NCBI GenBank assembly: GCA_025331125.1 | Contig: JAOALB010000059.1 | Coordinates: 1 to 64,000, forward strand | Direction of reading: 5' to 3' | Length of the DNA stretch: 64,000 nt | From: Mycogone perniciosa | Lineage: Eukaryota; Ascomycota; Sordariomycetes; Hypocreales; Hypocreaceae | In this document: one piece after another, positions 46,921 to 57,296 of the stretch | How the letters are laid out: every line of letters begins with the position of its first letter | Position numbering within the stretch: the first letter of the stretch is position 1 | Notes under the pieces: generated by a model | Database searches by the model: none | What the model was told of the DNA's origin: nothing | The model's input: only the letters and a program-made list of their open reading frames with translations | Made by a program: the position numbers and the translations under genes

Positions 46921-47530
46921 AATATAAGTTATATTAAAAAGGCTTATTTTTTAAAGACCCTTTAGCGTTTAGCCTTTATATTTTTTATTAAGGAACTAGG
47001 TTTTAAAACTATACTTTATTTATATTATTATTCCTGTCGTTATATTTATAAAATAATAGATAAGGTATCTTGATATTAAAAGTGTGTTTAATGGGGGCGC
47101 TTTTATAATAGTTTTGGGGTGCCGGTAAGCACTTATAAGTGTTTTTATCTTCTTTATTTTTCTTCTTTTTCTAATTCTTTTAGTATCTCAGATTACTTTA
47201 AAGCATAAGCGATTAAAGGCGCAGGAATAAAAGGCAGAGCTTAAATTGGCAGAATTGCATTGCAAATCTTCTAAAGCTCTAGCGCAACTAACTTGCCTTT
47301 ATACCCAATATAAGGCATTAATAATAAAAGGGGTAAAGATAGTGAATCTTAATTTAAGAAGTATAGACGAGCTAGATAAGGCTGAATGTCGTAAAGTAGA
47401 GGCTGCTATTAATATATATTCTTTTAGGGCTGCTGATATGATTAATTAGACTGCTTTTAGGCCGCTCAATCTATTATTAGCAAGCTAAGATTTCGGTGGA
47501 ATTGTTACAGAGTCGTCTAAGAGTACTTAA
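46921..47530 (+). pseudogene. Antisense, intron-containing accessory gene of the Gypsy element
   Basis: It lies between the chromodomain end of pol and the 3' LTR, on the strand opposite to pol. Exon 1, in one frame with a few RIP-type stops, has a Cys-rich part (TCC TGT CGT near 47032, then KCVxWGR and NSFGVPV), ending at 47124. A standard fungal intron fits 47125-47191: GTAAGC donor, CTAAT branch, CAG acceptor, 67 nt, phase 0. Exon 2 from 47192 reads ITLKHKRLKAQE, stop, KAELKLAELHCK... and is open for 67 codons to 47449, a long run for this RIP-mutated element. It has a coiled-coil-like segment and LRSIDELDKAECRKVEAAIN. The frame then continues past a TAG (Trp expected) to about 47530, overlapping the end of pol tail to tail. 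The start codon is not resolved. Function unknown; see the matching gene at 63376-63956. Confidence 0.6.
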
Positions 47531-50500
47531 GGTATTCTTTAAGTTCCTAGGAGTTATATTCCTCTCTATAGTTCTTTTATTTAACTAGGTACTAGCGTTT
47601 ATTATCTTCTATTCTTATAGCTTTAATTTCCTTAACTTTATATTCTTTTTCGATTAATAGGACTTTAATTAAGTCTATAATTAATCTATTTTCCAATTTA
47701 TTTTATAAAGCTCTTTTAAGTAGTGAAATATAAAATACTAGGTAAATCTAAATACTATCTAGTAATATAAATTTATAAATAACTTTTAAAATAACCTTTT
47801 TAATTAAGTAAAGTTTAAATTTCTTAAAATCTAATTTATCGCTTAGTTGTATTATTTTAATATTTACAGTCTTTTTTCCTAGCAAATATTAGTATAGGTA
47901 AACTATATCTCCTTCTTTAAAGATTAATCCTTTTAATCTATACTTATTAATATACTTCTTTATTCTTTTTTATATAAAGTAAAGGTATACCTGTATTTCT
48001 TTATATAACTGCTTTATATCTTTAGCTTTAATTTATACTTTATCGATATATAAGCCTTTCTTTAGCGCTTTATATATATTTAATGTAAAGCTATAGTTAG
48101 CGTATATAAGGCTAAGTCTAGTTAACTTTAAAATATTATTATTATAGGATATCTATACAATTAATAGCTTCTCTACTTAATTATTTTAGTTAAAGTTAAT
48201 ATAACTTCTCAGATAAGCTTTAATAACCTAGTTAATGCATTCTATCTATCTGTCTATCTATAAGTGGTATACAGTATTAAGCTTATAATTTATACTTAAC
48301 TAATTTATAAATACTTGCTAGAATTTAAATATAAAGGTTAATCCTTAGTTAGAAATAATCTCAGCTAAAATTATATAGTTAACTGCAATAAATTACAAAA
48401 ATATATAAGCTAGTGTCTTTATATTTATTACTTTTTTATATAAAAGGAAGTAGGAGTATTTAATAAATTAATTTATAATTATTAAAATACTATTATATTT
48501 AATCTTTAATCCTAGTTTAATAGATAATAGTAATTTAATAATAACGTCTAATAAAATTAACTTTTATAGTTGTTCCAGTATTAGTAAAGGTTAAAGTTTC
48601 CTGTATAGTTTATGTTTTAAGGTTTTAACTGTTCTATAAGTTATATAATAAAAAACAATATTTTATACTACTTTCTTAAGCCTTTAAAACTTAAAATACC
48701 TTTAAACTTATTTACAGGTCTTGTAAATACCTTTATATCTATATACTAAATATTAATAAACTTCTATAACTATATTCTTTTATAGTTTATTTAAAATCTA
48801 AATCTTTTTATTTTATTATTAAATTCCTTTATTATTAAACTCTATATCTTTTAAAAATCTATTATTATTTTAAATAGTATAGTATTTTTTGATATATTAA
48901 AGTATAGTATTATTATTAAATACTTTATATATAGCTTAAAGTGCTATTTATTAATAGTATCCTTTAAGGGTTTATTTTAAAATCTGCCTAGTATACTTAA
49001 TCTTTCCTTAGTTATAGTTAGCTTGTCTACTAAATGCATCTGCTTATCTATTCTTAGATCCTTTCTAGTAGATTAAGATATAGTTAAATTTTAAAAGGTA
49101 TTCTATATAGTAGATTTACTTTTTAAAGAGTTATTAAACTGTTGCGAAGTATACAATATTCTTATAATTAATATACACTTTAACTTTATATATTCCTTTT
49201 AGTAAATAGTATCGCTATTCTTTAAATACAAGAATAATAGTAAAGAATTCCTTATTATATATTAAATAGTTTAATTTTGCGCTATATAGTACTTTAAAGT
49301 AAAAGGCAATAAGGTATAGCTTGCCGTTTTTATCCTTTTAACTAAGCTAAACTTTTATAGCGAAGTTAAAAGTATCTGTTTTAACATTTATTTCTTTAAA
49401 TAGGTTAAATATAATAAATATAGGTTTTTTTAAGATAAGCTGCTTAAATTTATTAAAAGCCTCCTATATATTTAATGCCTATAAAAACTTTTAATCTTTT
49501 TTAGTAAATTTATAAAGAATTTATATAATACTTTTATAACTTTTAATAAATTATCAATAATAGTTAATAAATTTTAAAAAGCTTTAGACTTCCTTAACTG
49601 TTATAAGTATAGGCTAGTCTTTTACTGCTTATACTTTTAATAAATTTATATAAATTTCTCTAAAAGTAATAATATACTTTAAAAAAGTAACTTTTTATAT
49701 ATAGAATTTGCATTTCTCTAGTTTTATAAATAGTTTAATATCTTATAGTATCTATAATACTTTATAGATATATACCTTATATTCTTTAAAGGTATTTAAA
49801 AAGATTAAAATATTATTTAAGTAAATAACTATAAAGATATTAAAGTACTCTTTTAATATATTTTTAATTATTTTTTAAAATATTTTAAGGGCGTTAATAA
49901 AACCGAAAAGTATAATTAAATATTTAAATAAACTATATTTAATTTAAAACGCAGTTATTTATTTATATCTTTCTTTAATTCAGATAAAGTTATAAGCGCC
50001 TTTAAAATCTAGCGCTGTAAACCACTTCTTCCTATATAGCCTATCCTATAATTCTATAATTAACAGTAATAGGGTTTTATCTTTAACAATAACTTCATTA
50101 AACTATTAATAGTCTATAACTAACTATAGTTTACCTCCTTTCTTTAATATAAATATAATAAGATAGCCTACTTTTAATAAAAAAGGTTAAATATATCCTT
50201 TAGCTAATATATTATCTAGATAATTATATAGGCTTTTAAGCTTTTTTTTATTTAGATTATAAATTTTATAAAAGGTAGTGCTAGTATTATCTTTAAGTTT
50301 AATTATATAGTTTTATTAACTGTATTCCAGTAGCTTTATATTAAATATTTCTTTAAACAGTTTATTATACTTCCAGTATTCTTTAAAGATATTCTATAGC
50401 TATTTTAATAGTGCTGCTATTTTAAGGCTTTTTACTTTAAGCATTTTATTAATGTTATTAAATGCTTTCTGTAAAAAGGCAATTATTCTTTAAATTTATT

Positions 50501-53500
50501 TATCTTTTCCTTTACTCTATTTAAGTTTTACTTTTAGGTAGATTATTTCTATAATTAAATTAAAGGTAACTTTCTTAATTCTTTTCTTTAATATACTTAA
50601 GGGTTCTATATAGGATTTCTGCCCTGCAGCTAAAGCCTTTTTAATAGTTTTAATTACTAAAGAAGCTTCGCTATCGCGCTAATAAAGCTAGCTATTCTCC
50701 CAGTTAATATTAAAGTTATTATATTTTAATTAAAAATAACCAAGAATAATATTATACTTATCGATATTCGCTATATTGCAAAAAACTACTCTTTTATATT
50801 TAGCGATTTTAAGTTTAAAATAATTAATCTTTTACTTAACCTATCTATTATTATATATAAAGGCTCCTCCTTTTACTTAATAAAGTTAATACAGTTTAGT
50901 TTTCTCTTTTTAAAGTAACTGTAAGCAATTTATAGTTATAGGTATAATAAAATTGCCTATTACTTTACTATCTATTAATATATATAGCTAATATCCTTTA
51001 ATTATTATCTTTAATTTAAAATATAGTAAATCTTTATTATTACTTTTATTATTTAATATTCTAAAAGATATAATTTATTAATTATTACTTTATAGCCCTT
51101 TTATAGGTAATATTAATTATTTCTTAATTCTTTTCTTTTTATACAGATTTTACAATTAATCGGGGTTCCTTAAAGTAAATACTACCTTTTCCTATTATAG
51201 GCGGTTCCTTTATAGGTAATAAAGTTAAACTGGTTTTAATGCAGCTCTTTTATAATCTAATTAATCTTTCTGTCTTTTAAGGTAGGTTTATACCCTATAT
51301 ACTTCTACGTTTACTATTTTTAAAGTTTTTCCTATAAATAAATAATGCATTTATCCTTTTAGCAGTATATATAATCTAGCAATAAATATAAAGTATTATT
51401 AGCTTATTATATATACTAATCCTTTAATTTATTTTATTTATATATAATATACTTTAAGCTATTATACTTTAAGTAATATTATCGATTGCATTTAAACCTT
51501 CTATTATAGCGGAAGTGCTATTTTATTAATTTCTTTTAGTAATAGATATAGTATCCTTTAAACTTATATCCCTTAAATCCTTATAGCTAATAATATTCCT
51601 TTAAAACTTTAGTATCTAGTTTAATAATAAAAATCTTAAAGTCTTAATACTATATAATTATAATTTATTCTTTAAAAGTATTATAATCCTATATTTATTC
51701 TATAAAGTAAAATAGGATTTTAATCGGAAATATATTATACTTTACTTTTTTATAAAAGTATACTATATACCTATATATAATATAAGTAACCTAAAATATA
51801 GTATAATACTCTTTATAAGTAGGGTTATTTATAGCGTAGTCTCTTTATATATAGAAATATACAGGTTTTTTATATATAGCTAAAGCAGCTAAGATAGCTT
51901 TAATAGCTATCTCGCTATTAGCTTTATTTTATATATAAAGCTGTTTATATAAGTATAAGTTTATCCTATTTTACTGTATACCTATAATAACCCTTTTAAT
52001 TAAGTTTAGGTAATATTTATTTAGTTTACCTTTAAAGTTACTGTTTATAGGCAGTATATTTTCTAGTTCTAAAAGTATAGCACTATATAGTAATAGTTTA
52101 TATTATAAAGGGTTATTTTTATTTTTATTATTAGAGTTACTGCTGCTAGTTTATCCTTTATTGTCTGCAGTAATTCAGTTAAAATATTGGTAGTCGATTA
52201 TAGCGACTATTTATCTATCCGGGATACTGTTATCCCTATCTAACTCTATATAGCTAAAGTCTAGGTTTTGTTCTATTAGATTATCTAAGCATAGCGAGTA
52301 CCTGTTTACTCTATCTTCTTTAAAAATATCTCTAAAAGTTAAAGATCTAGGTTTTAACCAGTATCCCTTTTAGTTTATTATAAATATCTTTCTAAATCGT
52401 TTCAGGTATTATTTGCTTTTATCTTTACTGGATTTATATATAAGGCAGCTATTATTATAGTATATAGTCTAGTTAAATAATATATAATTAATAGCTTTTA
52501 AAATTATATTAACTTTTTATTTAAGTTTTAGCGCAGGCTTCTAGGGTTTATTGGTCTTCGGCTTTTATAAAGCTTTATAGTCCTTTAAAATATATCCTAG
52601 TTTATTACAGTTATAATAAATAACCTTTACCTTTCCCTTTTAAATAGCATTTAAATCTATTTAACTAAATCCTTTATTATTAAAGCTAGCAATATATTTT
52701 TATTGCTTTTTGCCTTAATTTATATATCTTTAATACTTATAAACTTATCTGGATTACTATTATCTTTTCTTTATATTTAAATAAAGTTTATATAGTAAAT
52801 TATCTATATTTATATATTTTTTAATAAATTTAATAATGCCTTTATTGCAAAAGAATTTATAAATTTCCCTTTTAACTTTTAGTTTAAATCTATTATAAAA
52901 GCATTTAATAAAAGTAAAGTTTCCCTATTTAACTTTAAAAGTATAGTTTTTAAAGTATATAATATAATCGGAGTATTTTCCTTTCTAGACTAAGTTTATA
53001 AGTTTATTTTCTATAATATATTTTTTATTAATATTATTAAAGATATTCTTTAATTCTTTTTTAAATCGATTATAATTAGCGAATATAAGCTGTATTTATT
53101 TATTAGCTTTACTTTTATTATTAAAGAAATCCCTTTAAATAAGTTTAAACTACTTTAAAGCATTTCCTTTAAATTATCCAGCAGTTAAAAAGACTTTACT
53201 AGTCTTTATATTAAAGCTAGTTAAAAAATAGGTAAAATAGTTATATAGTTGTATAAAAAATGGTTAAAGTGTTATAGTACTTCTATTAAAGGGTTTAAAG
53301 GGTTATATCTTAAGCGACTCTTTTAAGTCCCTTAAAGGTTAGTTTCCTTTATAGTTTAGTATAAAGTTTAAAGCAGGTAAGGCCTAATTCTATAAGTTTA
53401 TAATAGTTATTTATTATTAATAAATTATTTAATTAAGCCTAGTATTCTTAATAATTAAATATTAATAATATTACTTTTATTTTATATAGTTAGCTTCTAT

Positions 53501-53725
53501 ATATTAAAAGGCTTCCTCTATATAAATATAAAGTTATTTTATTTTATTGATTTTATCTTTATTTTTACTTCCACTTATATTATTATCTCTATTATTGTCT
53601 TTCCTTTAGCGAGGAGGTAAAATAGAGGGTAAAGTATTAGGGTTATTAAAAAAAGATACTGCAGCGGATATACTTGCAATATTGCTTAGGATTTTTAATA
53701 GCCTTTTAAATAAAAGTTATTAATA

Positions 53726-54126
53726 TATAATAATTTAAGTTAATTCTTAACAGCTAAACTAAAGTTTATAGGGTTTATATTAACAGAGAGATTAAAGATA
53801 AATACTAAGCAGGATAATGTAATTACAATTCTATAAAACAGGCAGTTTTAGTAAATGCAATTATTAACAACTATTTAAATAACTATATTAAATAATTATA
53901 ACTTATCTAATTTTATATATAAAAGGGATATATAGTAAATATACTTAGATTATATATAGATTACGGTTATATTAGATTACCTTGGCTTATATTCTGTAAT
54001 TTAAGTAATCTATAGTTTACAGTAATCCGAGTAATCCTTCCTGATTGGACGGTCGTTCTGTCGTTTTTCCGGGGTATATACCGCCCTAGACCCTTTATGC
54101 GGCCATAAGAGGGTCGGGTTGTAACA
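53726..54126 (-). repeat. 5' LTR of the 46398-54126 element
   Basis: Starts TATAATAATTTAAGT, which is TGTGACGATCCGGGT with only G-to-A and C-to-T changes, and ends GGGTTGTAACA. The inner (left) half is heavily mutated; the outer (right) 100 bases are nearly clean. Confidence 0.9.
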
Positions 54127-55240
54127 CTTTAGTGTCTTTTTAAAGTCTTCTATCTCTAAGTAGTTAAATATAAGGTATACCTAGAGATAAGTGCGGTGGG
54201 GAGTCTTTTGTAGTTTTTTCTTTAGGTAGCTTTTAATTTCGAGTGAGAGGCCTTTTTCTTCTGATAGCTGCCTAATCCGATGTGTAATAACGCGATTAAC
54301 CTCTTGGCTAATAGCTTCCGACTCTTCCTCTCCCGGTATACGGATATTTAGAAAGGCATTTAACAGGCTGCGGAACTTAGATACGATCTGCTTATATGGG
54401 CGGCATATTAGAAGGTACTTGAGCTTCCTATAGCCTAACTGGTCGCCGCGGAATTGGCTCTCTATATTCCGCATTAGGTCCGCAAACTCGGATTCGATAC
54501 ATTTATCCAGGGCATCAAGGACTATAATTATAGGTCCTGCCTGGGGATCTTTAATAGAATTTCGTAGAACCTTCCAGAGTAATTCTGTAGACTTGGTTAA
54601 CCCTTGCCCATCCTTGCGGAATTCTGTCATCGCATGTTCGATTAGACACGGCTTCTGGGAGAAGAGCTGGTTAAGCAGTGCGCAAAGCGCTTGCCGGACA
54701 GTATTCTGGTCTTGGTCTTTGAAGAAGAAGTAGCAGATAGTTGCTGATCGTGGTAGGCCATAGTCGACCAGGTATTTGGCCAACACTGACTTTCCACAGC
54801 CAGGATCCGCTGATACCAGCAGGGGGCCGGAGTCCTGTTTCAACCACGTCTGGAAGTGCTGGTGCTTCAGGAACCATATGCACGTGTCTTCAACCCTTTC
54901 TTCCACTCAGTCTTTATACCACCGATATGTGGCGCCCTTGTCGTCAGTCGTGAGGCGGAACAGCTGGTGACACTCTTCTTCATTTTCGAATAGCCTCTCT
55001 TTGGCGAAATCTTTCTGGGCTTGGAGGTGCTCCATTGCAATGTCTCGATGCTCTGTACATAAAATTAATATGTATTCATAGTACGATTTAGAGACCCTCG
55101 GACTGACCAAATAGAATATCGCCGATCTTCTTCTCAGCTTCAACTTTATTGGGGGGGTTCGGATGAGAAGACCTTTTGCGTACGCAGCTGCCACTATGCT
55201 GCGCCTCGTCACGTGCTGGATTTCGACGAAATTTGTACCT

Positions 55241-56331
55241 AGGTCGTGGTTAGGTGTGGCTCAAGTACCATGTGTGTATGAGCAGTAATCAACACTGTGG
55301 TTAACACGTTAGTGCCCTTGAATTTTTGCAAGAGTTTATTTGGACAGGACGGCGGTTTCGCTCCTAACTGCATGATCAGTTTCGCACTGTATAAGCCACA
55401 AGCCCCGCAAAATGGTCTGTGCGGAATGAAGTTTAACTATGTAATTTCGGGCCCCTACCGTAGAACGAGAAGTCCTCTTTGCAAGCTGAAACAGGCTCTG
55501 CCCTATATGTAGTGTTTATAAAATCTGTCCTTATGGATAACGCCAATATTCACCATTCAGAGCCCCTCTGTTAGCAGCTTCCGATCTTTGGACGTCGATC
55601 TGGTCATATTTCTGCAAACTATCGGCACAAAAGTGGGGCACTGTGGCTATTTGTCTATTTCTTCCATTTGTCCAGTTCTGGCCGAAATAGACATCATCCA
55701 CTTATAGACTTTTGGCCTCACGAGCCATTGCGCCGAAAGTCTAGAAACCGTCATTATTGCCTCGGTGGTTATTGCATCCATAGTCAAGAAGCAGACCACT
55801 TCTTGTAGGGAACACTCTTCTTGCTGGCAGTTTTCCTCTTCACACTCTTTCAGGCAAAAGTTAGACAACCGGACAAGCCAAAGATCCAAATGAAGCATTG
55901 CTGCAAGGACTGGCTAGGTGGAAGTATCCTTGTTCAATTTGAAGCCGTCATTGTCGTATGTGGCTCCCAACCAATCATGCCGCATTTGTACGAGTATAGC
56001 ATTGTGTGTGTGTATATTACTATTCACGTCCTATTATTGGTGCTAAATACATGGGCCAATTCTAGGCATCTGGACGGCTAGAGCCGGCGTTAATGCCGTT
56101 TGCAGCGTTTCGCTTGACAAAGGAGACTGGTTAGCTATTTTGCGTTAATCTAATGACTTGGAGGAGGTGGGTAGGAATATAATGCTTCCTGTATCCGACC
56201 AGAACTTCCTTGTCACGTTCCGAGCACGTTTCCTTTATATACAGTTGGTACCGTCATGATAATTGCTACAAATGCGATTATTAGCCTATTCTTTTGCCTA
56301 TTGGCGTAATGGTATAACGGTTCGTTACACG
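55241..56331. other. Intergenic with a dispersed repeat and one unassigned frame
   Basis: 55377-55463 aligns with 39455-39545. A - strand frame at 55647-55898 (83 codons, ATG at 55896-55898) has a Cys/Glu-rich stretch (KECEEENCQQEECSLQE) but no known domain. A fragment at 56295-56331 resembles a tRNA D-arm but is not a tRNA gene. Confidence 0.45.
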
Positions 56332-56707
56332 TGTCACGACCCGACCATGTCGAAGACCAGGTCACGGTAACACGGGAGAATATCGGTTGCACCGACCAAT
56401 CATCAGGAAGTGATCACCGCGCTAAAAGTGATCACTTAAACGCTTACTACACTAAGACGTGTGATCACTTACTCGATCACCGCACTATCGCAGTGATCGC
56501 ATATAAATTTCCTTGTATATATATAACTGGCTTGTCACTTATTTAGTATAGTTACTTACACAGTCGTTAACAATTGCATTCACCAGAACCGCCTGTTTTA
56601 CAGACTCGTGACTACATTACCCTGCTTAGTATTCATCCCTAACCTCTCTTTTAACATAAACCCACAAGCCTCAGTTTATCCCTTAAGAATCAACCCGGAT
56701 CGTTACA
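56332..56707 (+). repeat. Gypsy-type LTR, 376 bp, lightly mutated, probably solo
   Basis: It starts TGTCACGACCCGACC and ends CCCGGATCGTTACA. The 3' 150 bases match the LTRs at 56917 and, reversed, 46398. The middle is different and carries several copies of the palindrome GTGATCAC (near 56410, 56428 and 56461) and related GATCACC. No matching 5-bp repeat was found at the ends and no coding interior adjoins it. Confidence 0.75.
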
Positions 56708-56916
56708 GTTTGCAAATAATAGGGGGGTCGGCTGAGTTGGCCTAGAGTTGGGCTTAGTGGCGATTATAGAGTTTGTGGGGTGGGTCCCCTCTGTGTCGGT
56801 ATAGTAGCGGGGGACTCCTTGCACTATAAAAGTTTACCAACTTTCTACTTCCTCCAATTTCATTCCTTCTTTAGCGAATGCCGACGTAAAAAAGAGTAGC
56901 TTTATTCGGATATTCT
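56708..56916. other. Short spacer between two LTRs
   Basis: About 210 bases of moderate GC with a TAGGGGGGTCGG tract near 56728, 21 bases after the LTR ends. It looks like unique flanking DNA or a remnant of an element interior; no gene. Confidence 0.4.
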
Positions 56917-57296
56917 TGTCACGACCTGACCAGGCCAAGGCCTAGGTCCGGAGGAATGTCGGAATAACGGGCCAATAGGAATATAATCACTAGGGTACAT
57001 ACTGAATCATTAATAATTAAGGATATATATAAGTGATTACAAACCTTAAATTATTAAAAATATAGCTATATTCCTTAATAATTGTTATAACTCTCTTTTA
57101 TATATATATAACTGGCTTGTTACTTATTTAGTATAGTTATTTAGATAGTTGTTAATTAAATTATATTTACTAGAACCGCCTGTTTTACAGAATTGTAACT
57201 ATATTACCCTGCTTAGTATTTATCTTTAACCTCTCTGTTAATATAAACCTATAAACCTCGGTTTAACTGTTAAGAATTAACCTGGATTATTATACA
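56917..57296 (+). repeat. 5' LTR of the 57297-63480 Gypsy element
   Basis: It starts TGTCACGACCTGACC and ends CTGGATTATTATACA (CCGGATCGTCACA with transitions). The left 90 bases are clean and the rest is progressively more AT-rich towards the element interior. The middle contains an inverted repeat (TTAATAATTAAGGA ... TCCTTAATAATT, 57013-57083). Confidence 0.8.

Larger units (their letters stand above)
46398..54126 (-). mobile_element. Full-length chromodomain Ty3/Gypsy element (7.7 kb), RIP-mutated
   Basis: LTRs of 403 bp (46398-46800) and 401 bp (53726-54126) and the 5-bp target duplication CTTTA (46393-46397, 54127-54131) define the ends. The strand is shown by the polypurine tract next to the left LTR (AAAAGGGGGATAT on the - strand) and by the pol order read right to left. 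gag is at about 52900-53400, a degraded CCHC knuckle near 52600, and reverse transcriptase at 49560-50310 (VIYLNNILIFLNTFK near 49810). Integrase is at about 48000-49000 and a chromodomain at 47530-47650 (YLVKxKNYREEYN). The interior is the same family as 57297-63480, in inverted orientation. The many TAA/TAG at Q and W positions are RIP-type. It lies inside the NACHT-ankyrin gene. Confidence 0.92.
45055..55240 (-). pseudogene. NACHT-ankyrin (STAND/NLR-like) gene split by a Gypsy insertion
   Basis: The right part holds the start of the protein. An N-terminal exon is readable to 55108. A 55-nt intron follows (55053-55107, GTCAGT donor, TACAG acceptor). Next come LQAQKDFAKERLFENEEECHQ and TTDDKGATYRWYKD, then TGA at 54905-54907 where CGA (Arg) is expected. 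The NACHT domain follows with Walker A SADPGCGKSVLAKYL near 54790 and Walker B IIIVLDALDKC near 54520. TAG at 54178-54180 replaces the Trp codon of TYLWVYL. The frame runs to the insertion at 54127. It resumes left of the element at 46397 with GVESTITALPRSINNAYKQI, then HQTAREFLLAP after one TAG (46155-46157), and seven 33-residue ankyrin units to a stop at 45055. This is one gene of the family linked to fungal non-self recognition, inactivated by insertion and RIP-type stops. Confidence 0.9.

Noticed and set aside
54741..54970. Two + strand frames of 64-70 codons
   Set aside because: Shadows opposite the NACHT P-loop region.
56295..56331. TTGGCGTAATGGTATAACGG looked like the D-arm of a tRNA interrupted by the LTR at 56332
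   Set aside because: No acceptor-stem partner, no T-arm after the LTR and no target duplication to mark an interruption. The match is one arm only.
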